From: Nannobrachium achirus
Lineage: Eukaryota; Chordata; Actinopteri; Myctophiformes; Myctophidae
Assembly: GCA_963921795.1 (NCBI GenBank)
Contig: OY997652.1
Span: 62,226,609-62,290,608, forward strand
Direction of reading: 5' to 3'
DNA: 64,000 nt
Shown here piece by piece: positions 34,328-47,093 of this stretch; position 1 is the stretch's first letter; the number at the start of each line of letters is the position of its first letter. Position numbers and translations under genes: made by a program. The notes beneath the pieces were generated by a model. It was given only the letters and a program-made list of their open reading frames with translations. It made no database searches and was not told the origin of the DNA.

Positions 34328-37300
34328 CTGGAAGAAACAGACATTTTTTGTTGACTCATGTGATGGAAGAGCTTGTAGATCTGCTAGTTTTTGAAAAGCT
34401 GTGAACATTTTTGCAAACATTTGAAACTTAAATTTTGCTTCTGGGGCTCCCTGGAACTAGATATTTTGAGATGGGGGTCCGTGGCCAAATACATAACATT
34501 TTGGCGGTCCTTGACATGAAAAGGTTTGAACACCACTGACATAGAAACATATGTTTTTCAAAAATAGCAGATCTACAAGCTCGCAGCGTGGCACTCGGTG
34601 CCGCGCTGTGTGCTTGTATATCTGATATGTTTTAATAGTTAAAGCATAAAATAACGTGTAATGATGCGTTCCTCTCCTTAATGGGTCTGTCTGGCTCTTT
34701 TACTCACATGTTTTACTCGAGTAAAAGTATCAATTCTGAAATTTAGACATTACTCTGTTACAAGTAGAAGTCCTGTATTCAAAAAGTACCAAAGTATTGG
34801 CGTCAAAATATACTTAAAGTACCAAAGGTACTCATAGTGTGGTATGTCCCATTTCACAAGTTCAAAATTTATAAAAATGCTTTTGAAAATAGCCAGTCTA
34901 CAAGCTCACAATGCGTCGCATCGCAACACATTGTGAGCTTGCAGATGGCCGAAATATAAGGGTGAAGTGGTTAGCGTTTTTGTAATAATGATCAAAATCT
35001 ACAAAGTAACTATTATCATTCCAATTCACGTCAACCTATTCAACTTGGTGTCCCTATTTTGGCCATTATGGAAGAAAGCTGTCTAACAAAACCTTTCAAA
35101 ACAAGAATAAAAATAATTGTCTAGTTTGTTTCAAGTTTAGTTTCACCGTGCCTTGTCGTGTGTGTGTGTGTGTTTTTCAGCATCTTCTCCCCAATGCTTC
35201 TTTTACCAATTCCCATGCATGTCGGCTGTACCGCAAACTACCACAGTTGGTCTCTGAGGACACGACACTGCATGCGTGCGTCTACCGTTTGAAACCGTAG
35301 TGCGACCTGCTCTGTGCTAAAGTCTTCCACAGTTGAGCACCAAAGGCTCAAATCAAGGGATATGTGGAAGTAGAGTAGCTGTGTTCTTCCTGGGTGCTTC
35401 ATGCGCTGGTGAGCAACTTTCACTGAAATGAATATGTGGGGGCGGGGCCGTCCACTCTCTAGACACTGTATTATGACTGTGTGGCAGGGGTGGGCAACTT
35501 TGATGATGGCGAGGGCCACTATATTTCCACCTTCACTCCAGAGGGCCACATATTGCTACGTCCTACTTTGTCATTCTAGTATCTCATACAAAAGAAGCAA
35601 AAATAGCAGATCTACAAGCTCAAAACGCATCGCGCTGCGATTGCGTTTTGAGCTTGTAGATCTGCTATTGTTGCTTCTTTTGAATTGGAATCCTGATATA
35701 TATGTATATATTTTTTTAATTGGAATCCTGAAATCCTTTTTTTAATCTAATTTCAAATGCTTTTAGTTATACTTACCGGTATGTTAACTTTATGAACTTA
35801 AATACAAATACATTGGACATTAAAAAATACATTTTAATTATACTATACTAGTCATTAAGCTACTAATATTGACTGACGGAATTAAAGCAGGTCATGTTTG
35901 GAATTGTAACAGCTGAAATCAGTAATATATCAGTATTCCGGTATCAACCTGCGGGCCGCATTAAGTGAAGGTGGGGGCCCCATGTGGCCCCCGGGCCGCC
36001 AGTTGCCCATGTATGCTCTATGGTATGATATAAACCCACCTCACATAGTCCATGATTTTCTGGATCCTAGAGGTCTTGGTCTTCACCAGCTAGAAAAGGA
36101 ATGACATCTCAACTTCAGTGGTGGAAAAAGTACTCACATGTTTTACCTAAGTAAAAGAGTCAACGCTGCAACGTAGAAATACTCTGTTACAAGTAAAAGC
36201 CCGTACTAAAAGTGCAAAAGTAGTATCAAAATGTACCAAAAGTAGAAACTCATTATGCAGAATGTCCCATTTCACGTTTTCAAATGTATAAAATGTATGA
36301 AAATCCATTGGAAATAGCAGACCTACGAGCTCACAATGCGTTGCATCACGGCACATTGTGAGGTCGTAGATTGGCTATTTTCAAATGGCCTAAATGTATA
36401 GGGCTGAAGTGGTTTGTATGTTTTGTAATGATAATCTAAATCTACAATACCAGTAGTAGCTGAAGTTTTCAAATAATTGTAGTGGAGTAAAATTGCAATA
36501 GTTGAGATGTAGTGGAGTAGAAGTAAAGGTACAGAAACGGGAAATACTCCAAGATTGTACTTACAGTATTTTCCGGACTATAAGGCGCACCGGACTATAA
36601 GGCGCACTGTCAATGAATGGTCTATTTTCGAACTGTTTTCATATATAAGGCGCACCGGACTATAAGGCGCACATAATAAACGCTACCGTTGCGTTATGCA
36701 TCCAACAGATGGAGCTGTGCTAAAGGGAATGTCAATGTCAATGAATGATCCATATATAAGGCGCACTGGACTATAAGGCTCACTGTAGTTTTTTTTAGAA
36801 AATTAAAGGCTTTTAAGTGCGCCTTATAGTCCGGAAAATACGGTAAGTACAGTACTTGAGTGAACGTACTTAGTTACTTTACACCACTGCTCAATTTGCT
36901 CTGAAGGTCAATCCACTCTATATACTGTGCTATGAATGCTGTTTGAACACATTTGAGGGCTTCAGTGTGCTTACCATTAGGATTTCTGTTGCATCTTGGA
37001 CTTCCCCTTTCCAATAATACCTAAGAAGAAGAGAAAGACCATGATGTATTAGAGAAACTGCATTATTCACATCTATTACACGCCCACACTGGGAAAGCCC
37101 TGCGCTGTGCGTTGTGGTGGAAGTTGTGGCAGAAGTATCGTGACCATAGAGTATATATATAATAGAGACCAGATAGCCCCGCCCCCAGCTATTCATTTCA
37201 ATGCATTCATTTCAAATTAAATCTCCACGATACGATTATTGTGAGTTTTTTTATCACGAAAAAACGATAATATCGCGTATCGTCCCATCCCTATTGCTGA

Positions 37301-37829
37301 GAAATAAACCGCTTTAGGGTGATAAAGACCCCGATGCGATGTACACAGGTCCGCTTGCGTAAATTACTCCTGACTGGCTCATAACCTTTAGTTTTGTGTG
37401 AAATCCTTCAAAACAAATCTTGAAAATGTTTTAGTTTAGTTTTAGATTCTTTTAGATTTTTTTTAATATATACTACACAAATCTGGTACGGGGATCCCTC
37501 CCTGGCACAAAATACTTTAAGATGGGGGTCCACGGACAAATACATATTTATTTGGGGGTCCTTGGCATGGAAATGTTTGAGAATCATACATTAGGAAACA
37601 GAAACCAGACCAAAATAAGCAACTGCACTTTAGAAAGAGCCCCAAAAAAACCAAATACCAATATTTGCAAGTAAAACTAGTTTACAGGGAAAAAAAAGAC
37701 CAAAATCGCTTATAAGAAGCAGGCATGGCAACACTGACCAATGAAAGCATTTATATGCGGCCAGATCTCCTCAATTGTCGTTTCCCAGGAAACGAGTACT
37801 GAAGTAGAGCATAGAAAATAAAGGAGAAG

Positions 37830-37897
<68 letters not shown>

Positions 37898-40800
37898 AGT
37901 CAGTTAGTCATTACTCTGTTAGTTCAGAGTGTTAGAAAGAGAGATTGCTCTTCAACCATGGGAAATCTCAGAGGAGTGCTAAACCCCAAATCATGTATAG
38001 CCTACAAACCAGGGTTCCTCAAAGTGGGTGTCGTGGCACCCCAGGGTGCCATGATGCAAGTCCAGCTGGGTGCTGCAGGATACTTTGATGATATTTGGAA
38101 TGTATCAATATCACTTTAGTTTAACCCTAACACTTGCTATGCATCCCATGTCTATAATGCATTATAATCAGCTTATTGCGACCGTCAGGTTGCAGTTACT
38201 ATCAAAACCTCCACAGGCTGTCTGTCATGTCACGTCACGTCAGGTCAGGTCAGGTCAGGTCAGGTCAGGTCTAGGGATGGCCAACGGTTAACTGTTACCG
38301 TTAAACCGATAAGAAATTGGTTACCGGTAAGCACTAACGGTCAATTTTGACCGATAAAAAAGAAAAGAAAAAGGAAATCAACCCATGTGTCACACCAAAA
38401 GCCCCGTACACCAATATCTACGCAACATCAAGTCATCAACCATGCAACTATAGCACTGTGGTCACACATTTCTGGGACACCATTGTCTGTGTAACACATC
38501 CAGCATTCACGCAACTGCGAGTCTGCAACGCGAGTCGTACACGCTGACTTATTCAACAAATGCTCCGTCGTCGATTGGATTTTATAAAACAGACTCCGTC
38601 ACATTGAATCCCGTTTAAGAAGAGCTTAAAACACAACTTTCTAATGTTACATGTTGATGACGTGAGGAACGCTAAAGTCGTCTTGGTTACAGAGTAGGAT
38701 ATGCGAAAATAACAAAGCTGAGCTCAGAGTCGCACATTCAATGATCGCTGCATCAGCACACACAAAACACGGGCGAGAGAGAAGAAAATTAATTAAATGG
38801 ACATCACGTTTAGCCGATTCAACCATTCCAAAAGTTATACGATTGAAAGTTATTGTTCTACATACGAGCATCTCGCTGCGGCTGTTTAGTTAGGCGATAG
38901 CCAGGGAGTGCACAGAATGTTAGAGAGGCATGGGCTGAATGGCCTTTTGACAATTCTGTTGATAAAAGTTAAGGGCTCCAGCCCCGTTTGCTGTATGTGC
39001 GCACGTGCCTGGCGCATCACATTACAGACTGATCATTTCAATGCCACCGTTTCTTTGCAAAAACACATTTCTTTTAGAAAACATTTGTATTCTTGTTTCT
39101 CCTAGTTTTATTGTTTGTAATGTGTAAATATGGCACTTTATTAACTCATTGAATGCCCTTTTCAAGATGGCTGCCAAGTACCAGGATGCCACATTCCTAA
39201 ATTTGTAGTGCACTGATCAATTTTTAGTGCACGGATCGTGCACGCCCATGCACCATATATGCACCATATGTGTAGTACTTTTTAACAGCTTTCAAACAAA
39301 AATATCCGCTTGGAAATCCGTTCAGGCATTCATGAGATAGAAGCCTTCAAAGTCAGACAAAACAAACACTGCCACCTTCCTAAATTTCTAGTGCACGGAT
39401 ACATTTTTAGTGCACGGATCGTGCACGCCCATGCCTAGATCATGCACCATATGTGTAGTACTTTTTAACAGCTTTCAAACAAAAAAATCCGCTTGGAAAT
39501 CCGTTCAGGCATTCATGAGATACAAGCCTTCAAAGTCAGACAAAACAGCCATTTTTGACATTTTGAAAGATGTGTTTGTTATGGGGCTAAACATGCAATT
39601 TCGCAATTGCGATCATGCCTAATACATTTGAGGCATTTTTTGAAATTTTTTTATAAAAAAAAATTTGAATTTTTTTTTTTTTTTTTTTCAAAATGGCTTC
39701 CAACTCGGGAAACTCGGGCTGTGGCAGCCTGGGACTACTGTAATAACTCGTGAAACTCGTGCCTTGGCAGTCAATGAGTTAAGGGGAAAAACGGGTGTAT
39801 TTTCCTTTTTTAAATCGCTAAAATAGCGCATTTTTGAACACATTTCCTTAACGCATTTTTGAAGACATTTCCTTAACGGTTAACGGTTAATTAACTGATA
39901 AGGCCTTTCGGTTATTGGTTAAGAAAAAATCTCCATTTGGCCATCCCTAGTCAGGTCACGTCACGTCACGTTACAGTTTTCCCCTACTCATATCTCCGCC
40001 ACCGTTGCCCCTACTCATATCTCCGCCACCGTTGCCCCTATCCATGCCAAACTTTGCACACACACTCCTTGGCTGCCAAACCACAACCCACCCCTCATTT
40101 CTCACATGGCCCTATTCTAGCGCCACCATGAGGTCTATTCTTGCAAAACACATTTTTGGACACTGCTCCTACAGATTTTAACCTAAAATCACGCAAAGCG
40201 GTACACAGTATGTCTAGAGTCCTGTCATCAACATGGAACTGTCCCATTTAGCGCCACCATCAGGCCGATTTTTTCTAACACATTTTTGGACACTGCTCCT
40301 ACAGATTTTGCCCTAAAATCACGCAAAGCGGTAATAGTATGCTAGTGATCAGAGCCTTTTGAGTGATTTAAAACAAATAATAATAATAATTTCTTAATCC
40401 AGCCTGATATACAACAGTTTTGTGAGCAGACACACCCTAATACATGGACACATTTCCCAATAATGATAACTAAGGCAATCCACTTCCCCTTCTTGAGATT
40501 CTAAAACACTTTTCTGTTGAAGTTCTTGCCCTCCTAGTTCCCAATAGCAACTTAGGTCACCAGGTCATTGAGTGAACCGTTTCTCAACTTGTGGTCCATG
40601 TAACACTAGTGCAGTGGTTCTCAACCTGTGGGGCGGACCCCCAAAGGGGTCCCCAAATTATTTTTGCTTGTAGATCCGCTATTTCCACTATTTTTGAAAA
40701 TGTCTGAAAATATGAACATTTTTCATCATGTAAACGATTATGACGATTATGACAAAATAATTGTGATTATGTAAAATAATTGAGATTTACGATTATGATT

Positions 40801-41473
40801 ATTTTGGGGGGGTCCCCTGATGATTAGCTGTTCTCTCTTTACAGTAAACAAACCAACATACAGTTTAAGTGAGAGGGTTTATGCTTTGCTTTTTAAAATT
40901 ACAATTTAAGGACTTTTTCTAAAATGAGAAATTAAACATTGGCCAAATTGTCAAATATTAGAGGCAGAAATTGTGAAAATAGCTGATCTACATGCTCACA
41001 ACGCCTCACAACGCGAGGAGCCTGCGTGCCTGTTATGGACAGTTATAGTCAATCTTGACCAGGGGACTGCTTCCGCGTCCGAATGCGGCTCAAAGGGACT
41101 TCAGCCAATCACACGCTGGCAGGGTGGGGTTTGTCGAAATGCGGCTCCAGATCGCTATCAAGCGGACTCCTCACTCCCTGGCAGGTGAGTCAGAATAGGA
41201 TACGACAGCAGTGACAAAACTAATGTGTGTGGGGAGGACATAACACAGAACTAATACATTGGGGATTAAAAAAAGAAGAAAAAATCACACCCGTGTGAAC
41301 TGAGCGGTGGTCGTGGAGGCTATGCAACAGCACTACTGGGTGGGTGCAGCGGGGTTAGTGTGCTTTACAATGCTGTAGTTTCTTCACACACTCTAATTTA
41401 TTTGACCCTAAAACATTCAGTTTGTTAATAATAATAATAATACTTGACCACACATGCTGACCCACCCTTCTCC

Positions 41474-41539
<66 letters not shown>

Positions 41540-44500
41540 AACAACAGCGCCCCTCCCTTAACATGTGTGGTCAGAAAAGGTACTGCAGGCTTGAGGCTAC
41601 ATACACGGCCGGACGGCCGGACGCATACACACACGGCCACGTATAGGAGACGGTGTGACCACCGCTCAAAAATGTGGAGTGTGAACAAGCATATATTTGT
41701 AGCCCAGCTATTTTTGAACAGCACATGATATGATTCTGAAATGGCAATTCTGCTTGAGTACATTGACTTTTGCTACTTTAAAGGAGGACTTCACCACTTT
41801 TCAATCTGTCTTCATATATATAATAGGTCCTCACTAATATTGCACATTTTTGTAAAAAAAAAAAAATCATAGGAGAGTTGTGGGCGGATCAGAAATCGAT
41901 CCACCAGTGACATCATCAATGGGGAATCCAAGCTAATAGAAACTGCAGGTTTTATATTCCTGAAAAGCTGCAATGTTATAATGGAAGCCATTGTTCTCAC
42001 GATAATAAAAATCTAAATATTTTTTTCAAAAATATTGTTTAAAAAAAATCAGTCAAACGATGATGTCACTGGTGGACTGATTTGACCCCCCCACAACTCT
42101 CCTATGAGACCCAGACTGAGATTTTCTTTTCTGCTATTTTATCATGAACATTAGTGAGGACCTATTATATGAAGACAGGTTGAAAAGTCCTCCTTTAAGT
42201 ATATTTTGATGGTAATTAATAATTTTGTACTTCGACTTGAGTAACATTTCGAATGTTGGGACTTTAACAGCACTTGTGACAATGTTCACAGTCACACTGA
42301 GGTATTGCGACTCTTACTCACGGCCAAATTAAATTCTGAGCGCTTCTTCCACCAATGGAGTGTGGTCAGTGTGAAGGGCTTTATGGACAGAGTGTAATTG
42401 GATCTGACCGGTGTGTCTCAGCTTCACTTGGACTTCCATGCATTTTGGATGATTCAGGATGTGGTCAGATGGAGTGGGGCACTGACAAGACAGACGGACA
42501 GCGGTTCTGGCGCCCTGCCAGGCTAGCACGTACTTGACGTGGGCAGGGTCACGCTCACACTCACAACTCTCTGGTGCCCCACTTGCAGTGGTGTAAAAAA
42601 TACTTACACTACATTCTTTACGTAAAGAGGTGGTGCCATAGTTTTGTACTATTTCTGTTTTTCATGTGTCTAGGAGGTTGAAAGTACATCATTGGACCCC
42701 CTGGTGTGGTTTTTATGAGCAATTATGTATTCTCTTGGTATTTGTTTGTTTTCTCTTGGAGGCTGCCACCTTGTGGTCAAAAGTGTCAGTTAAAAAACAC
42801 AGATACTTTTACATCACAGAATCAACTCCTCCCCTAATTACCATTCACCCAACACTGTGGGGTGTGGCTAACTTCAGCTGGGTCACCACCCACCATGACA
42901 TCCATGCATACTTAATGAACTGGGGGTGTGGCCACATAAAAACCCAATTTTAACTCTTTCTGTATACCTTTTTGGAAAAAATCTTCCTCCTAGTATAATC
43001 ATAATACCTGATAATCATGTTTTAGAGGGGGGGGGGGGGGGGGGGATCATGGCACCACCTCTTTAAGTAAAAGTATCAATACTGCAATGTAGATGCACTC
43101 TGTTACAAGTAGCTGAAGTCCGGTATTCAACATTTAATTGAGTAAAAGCACAAACGTATCGGTATCAAAATGTACTAAAAGTAACAAAAGTAAAAGTACT
43201 CTTGCGTTTCTGTTGTTTACACGGTGACGCGAGGGGAGACCGTTGTCAACTTTTCCACCCAAAAACCCGATCTTGCTTTGTTCCATTTTCAACCCCCCAA
43301 AATGCAGTTGTCGTCTGAACGGAAGGCATATCTGACTTTTCATTTTGCGGAATTGTCGTTGCAACGTCGCCGTGTAAACATGGCCCTAGGTGAATTGATC
43401 CCGGTTCATGACGGAGGATAATTTTACGATCTCCACGATATGGATATGGATATGATTATTGTGAGTGTTTTTGATCACGATAAACGATAAGAATGATTAT
43501 CGTCCCATCCCTACTCAAGATCAAACTGTTGGTCAGGTTCACTTACATGGTGGAGGTCTTGGGGAGAATGTTAATGCTGGCTGCCATCTTCCTCTCCATG
43601 ATCACCCTGTGTAGAGAGATGCAGTGACACGGAGAGGGGGACGGGAGGGAGGGAATGAGCAAGAAAGAGGGTTAGACATAAGACATTCAATTGACAATCT
43701 AATCCAGTGGTGAAGTAAAAGTATCAATATTGCAATGTAGATGTATTCCGTTACAAGTAAAAGTCCGGAATTCAAAATGTACTTGAGTAAAAGTATGAAA
43801 GTGCTGGCATCAAAATGTGCTTAAAGTACCAAAAGTAAAGGTACAAAATGTTTGAAAATAGCAGATCTACAAGCTCACAACGTGTCGCATCGCGACACGT
43901 TGTGAGCTTGTAGATCGGCTATTTTCAAATAGTCACGGTAAGAAATAGGGCTAAAGTGGTTTATGTATGTTTTATAATATATTATAATTTATACCTGCAA
44001 AGTTAACTAGTAACTAAAGTTTTCAAATAATTGTAGTGGAGTAAAAGTACAACATTTGGATCCGAGATGTAGTGGAGTAGAAAGTATTGGAAATTGGAAA
44101 TACTCAAATAAAGTACAAATACTTCAAAAGTGTATTTAAGTTACTTTACGCCACTGATCTAATCTAACAACAAAACAAAAAAAACTCTTTCAACCATTAA
44201 GATGTGAGGCCGATAGATAGACAGATATCTTCTCAATCTCAATCATTAGTTCTCCAACTTTTTAGTGCCAAGGACCCCCAAAATGAGGGGGTCCTGGACA
44301 TGAGAACTACTAGTTTAGATTGATAAATAACCAGTAATAATTGGTATGAAGCTGTCACAGCGAATTGAAATGCCGTGACAGTATCGCAGAGCAGTGCAGA
44401 AGAAATGAAATGAACTAAAAGAAGTGCTTTGGTGCCAGCTTTCTATGAAGAAATGAGATTTACATATCTGGCAACATTCAAAGACTGTCTTCGCTTTCTT

Positions 44501-46978
44501 TATCTCTCTGTCAAAGCAAATCAAAACAAACACAACTAAGGAATGTATGTACAGTAAAATTGAATTTAAAGAAACAGATGTAATTAGAGCTGTCCCATTG
44601 CAACTTTACAATCAAATAGTTGAAAACGTATAAAGGTTCTGTTATAATACATATCGTCACTGTCTGGCCAAAACCTCTTAACTCCATTTTTTGAGGTTTT
44701 TGATTTGTTGGCATAAATCAGGGCTATTGAACAGGGTGTTCAATACAGCTGTGTGTTGGTTAAAATAATATTGAACCAATGGAAAGTAGTAAAACGTGCT
44801 TGGGACAAAACCTCCTAACTCCACACTTTCTTCCAAACCAGCAAACTCCACCCGATTGGCCCTCTCTTTTTTTCATAAATATGTGCTATTGAACACCCTT
44901 TACGTCTGTGTGTTGGTTAAAATAATATTGAACCAATGAAAAGTAGTAAAAAGCCCCTCAGGCAAAACCTCTTAACTCCACTTGAGCTCATTTTCCCGAA
45001 AATGAACATTTTGGAGTTAGGAGGTTTCGGCCTGAGAGCAGAGATATGATGAATAACACCGGTATATCTGAATGACATGTAAGGATAGGGGTGGGCGATA
45101 TGGAAAAATACAATATCACAATATTTTTCCAAGCTGTATCACGATAGACGATTTTATCACGATTATTTTTCACGTTGTTTTTTATGGTTATTTTTCAAGT
45201 TACTTGACAAAAACAAGACTCTCTGGGTTCCTTTTGGGAGGTTTAAATTGAACTTTACAAGTATGTAACTCCGACAGTATACAAATGAAACCAAATGGAC
45301 CCTTACGGGTCCATTTGGTTTCATTTGTATACTGTCAGAGTTAAGTGGAGACCTTGACATTTTACAGTTTTAGAACTACTGATTTAGACCAAAATGCAGG
45401 TTTAAATTGAATTCTGCAATGAAACTCTGTATTAACGATTAAACAGGATTTCTTACAAGGCTCCATCAATTGTATCACGATATATACGCTACCTCTGAAA
45501 AGGCATATCGTGGCGACATTGTATCGTCTCAACGATAATTATCACCATATCGCCCACCCCTATGTAAGGATAACTTGGTATAGGACTAAATGAATAGCAT
45601 CCATTCCTTCAAATATATTCAAAGTCACCCGCTCTGTTTGTATTTACAGTGGTCCTGTGTGCCAATATCAACACAGCTGCGCAGGAATACACGCATGATG
45701 GGTAGACTTTTAATGGTGGTTATAATTCCACATCCTTCCCCTGTCACAACAGCTCACAAACCTTGCTGCGTGCAGCAAGGTTGCAGATATGGGAGGTATT
45801 TCTTTTTTTTTTTTCTGTTCGTGTCATTAGTCATGTTTTCAAACTCTCTTTGGATGTCTGTGATCTGTGAGAAGTACGTTTGGGTCTCCAGGAGTGTCGC
45901 ACCAAATTCTGGGCCTTTGGGTACAAGGATTCACTCGCATTGTGTGCTTTAACCCATTTAGGCCTGAACACATTATGACGCAATATTTTATGCTTTAACT
46001 ATTGAAAAATAGCAGATATACAAGCTCACAGCGCGGCACCGAGTGCAGCGCTGCGAGCTTGTAGATCTGCTATTTTTGAAAAATCGTGAAAATTTGATTT
46101 TTGACCCGATTACATAAGTGTCTTTTGAATCCTTCTAAGATTTTTTGAAAAACCGATGTTTGTATGTCAACAATCTGGCCAGCCATCGTCAAAGAAAAGG
46201 TCCTTTTCATTTAACTGGAGCTCAGTTAGTCTGTTCTTGAGAGACTGCTATGTCAGTGGTGCTCAAACCTTTTCATGTGAAGGACCCCCAAAATGATATT
46301 TATTTAGCCACGGACCCCCATCTCAAAATATTTAGTTCCAGGGACCACCCAGAGGCAAAATTTTAGTTACAAACGTTCGCTTTGAAAATACATATATTCA
46401 AAGATTTGCACACATTTTCACGACTTTTTCAAAAATAGCAGATCTACAAGCTCGCAGCGAGTGCCGCGCTGTGAGCTTGTATATCTGCTATTTTTCACTG
46501 GTTAAAGCATTCAATAATACTAGGCCTAAATGGGTGTTCAAGTCTTTGAATATTTCAAATCCTTCTACGTTTTTTTTTATGTCAGTGGTTCTACTGTATG
46601 TCAGTCGGCTGTGCTCAAACTTATTCATGTGAAGGACCCCCAAAATGATATGTATCTGGCCATGGAGCACGGACCCCATCTCCAAATATTTAGTTCCAGG
46701 GACCCCCCCAGAAGCAAGATTTGTGTTACAAATGTTCGCTTAAAAAGTACACATATTCAAAGATTTGCACACATTTTCACAACTTTACAAAAATAGCTAT
46801 TTTTCAATAGTTAAAGTATAAAATAGTTCCAGGCCCCTCCACTTTGGGCCCTAGTAACTCAGTCCCACTTCCCCCCCCTTGTGACGCCCCTGTGTGTCTC
46901 TGATGTCTTGGTACAGAATCAGATGACAGGTAGTGAAAAGGAGCAGCTGCAGTTCCCACCACATCTTCCCACCATGCA

Positions 46979-47040
<62 letters not shown>

Positions 47041-47050
47041 CCTCTCTCTC

Positions 47051-47093
<43 letters not shown>

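Larger units (their letters stand above)
36116..36889. mobile_element. family a MITE filling cuta intron 4
   Basis: CAGTGGTGGAAAAAGTAC to GTTACTTTACACCACTG with CTCAACTT (36108-36115) and CTCAATTT (36890-36897) at the sides. It contains the hairpin at 36305-36388 and a nested element at 36566-36841. Confidence 0.85.
38272..39949. mobile_element. hAT-like element, TAGGGATGGCCAACGG ends
   Basis: 1678 bp. TAGGGATGGCCAACGGTT left, TTTGGCCATCCCTA right, and GTCAGGTC exactly on both sides (38264-38271, 39950-39957). Subterminal ACGGTTAACGGTTAA-like words. Non-autonomous: no long frame. Holds two further elements. Confidence 0.9.
38175..40335 (+). mobile_element. family R copy interrupted by a hAT MITE
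   Basis: ATTGCGACCGTCAGGTTGC at 38177, GTCAG/GTCACG pentamer repeats at 38221-38271, interruption 38272-39949, then GTCAGGTCACGTCACG, ATATCTCCGCCACCGTTGCC (twice) and TGGACACTGCTCCTAC. The terminal GATAAGCGACC hairpin is absent. Confidence 0.7.
45889..46892. mobile_element. 1-kb composite MITE with three hairpin sites
   Basis: CAGGAGTGTCGCACC to TTGT GACGCCCCTG, flanked by TGGGTCTC (45881-45888) and TGTGTCTC (46893-46900). Hairpins at 46005-46077 and 46431-46496 and a collapsed site at 46788-46805. Internal block duplication (GTGAAGGACCCCCAAAATGA twice) shows growth by tandem copying. Confidence 0.8.

Noticed and set aside
42329..42540. About 60-codon frames on both strands as a gene
   Set aside because: No flanking splice signals, no recognised domain, and overlap on opposite strands.
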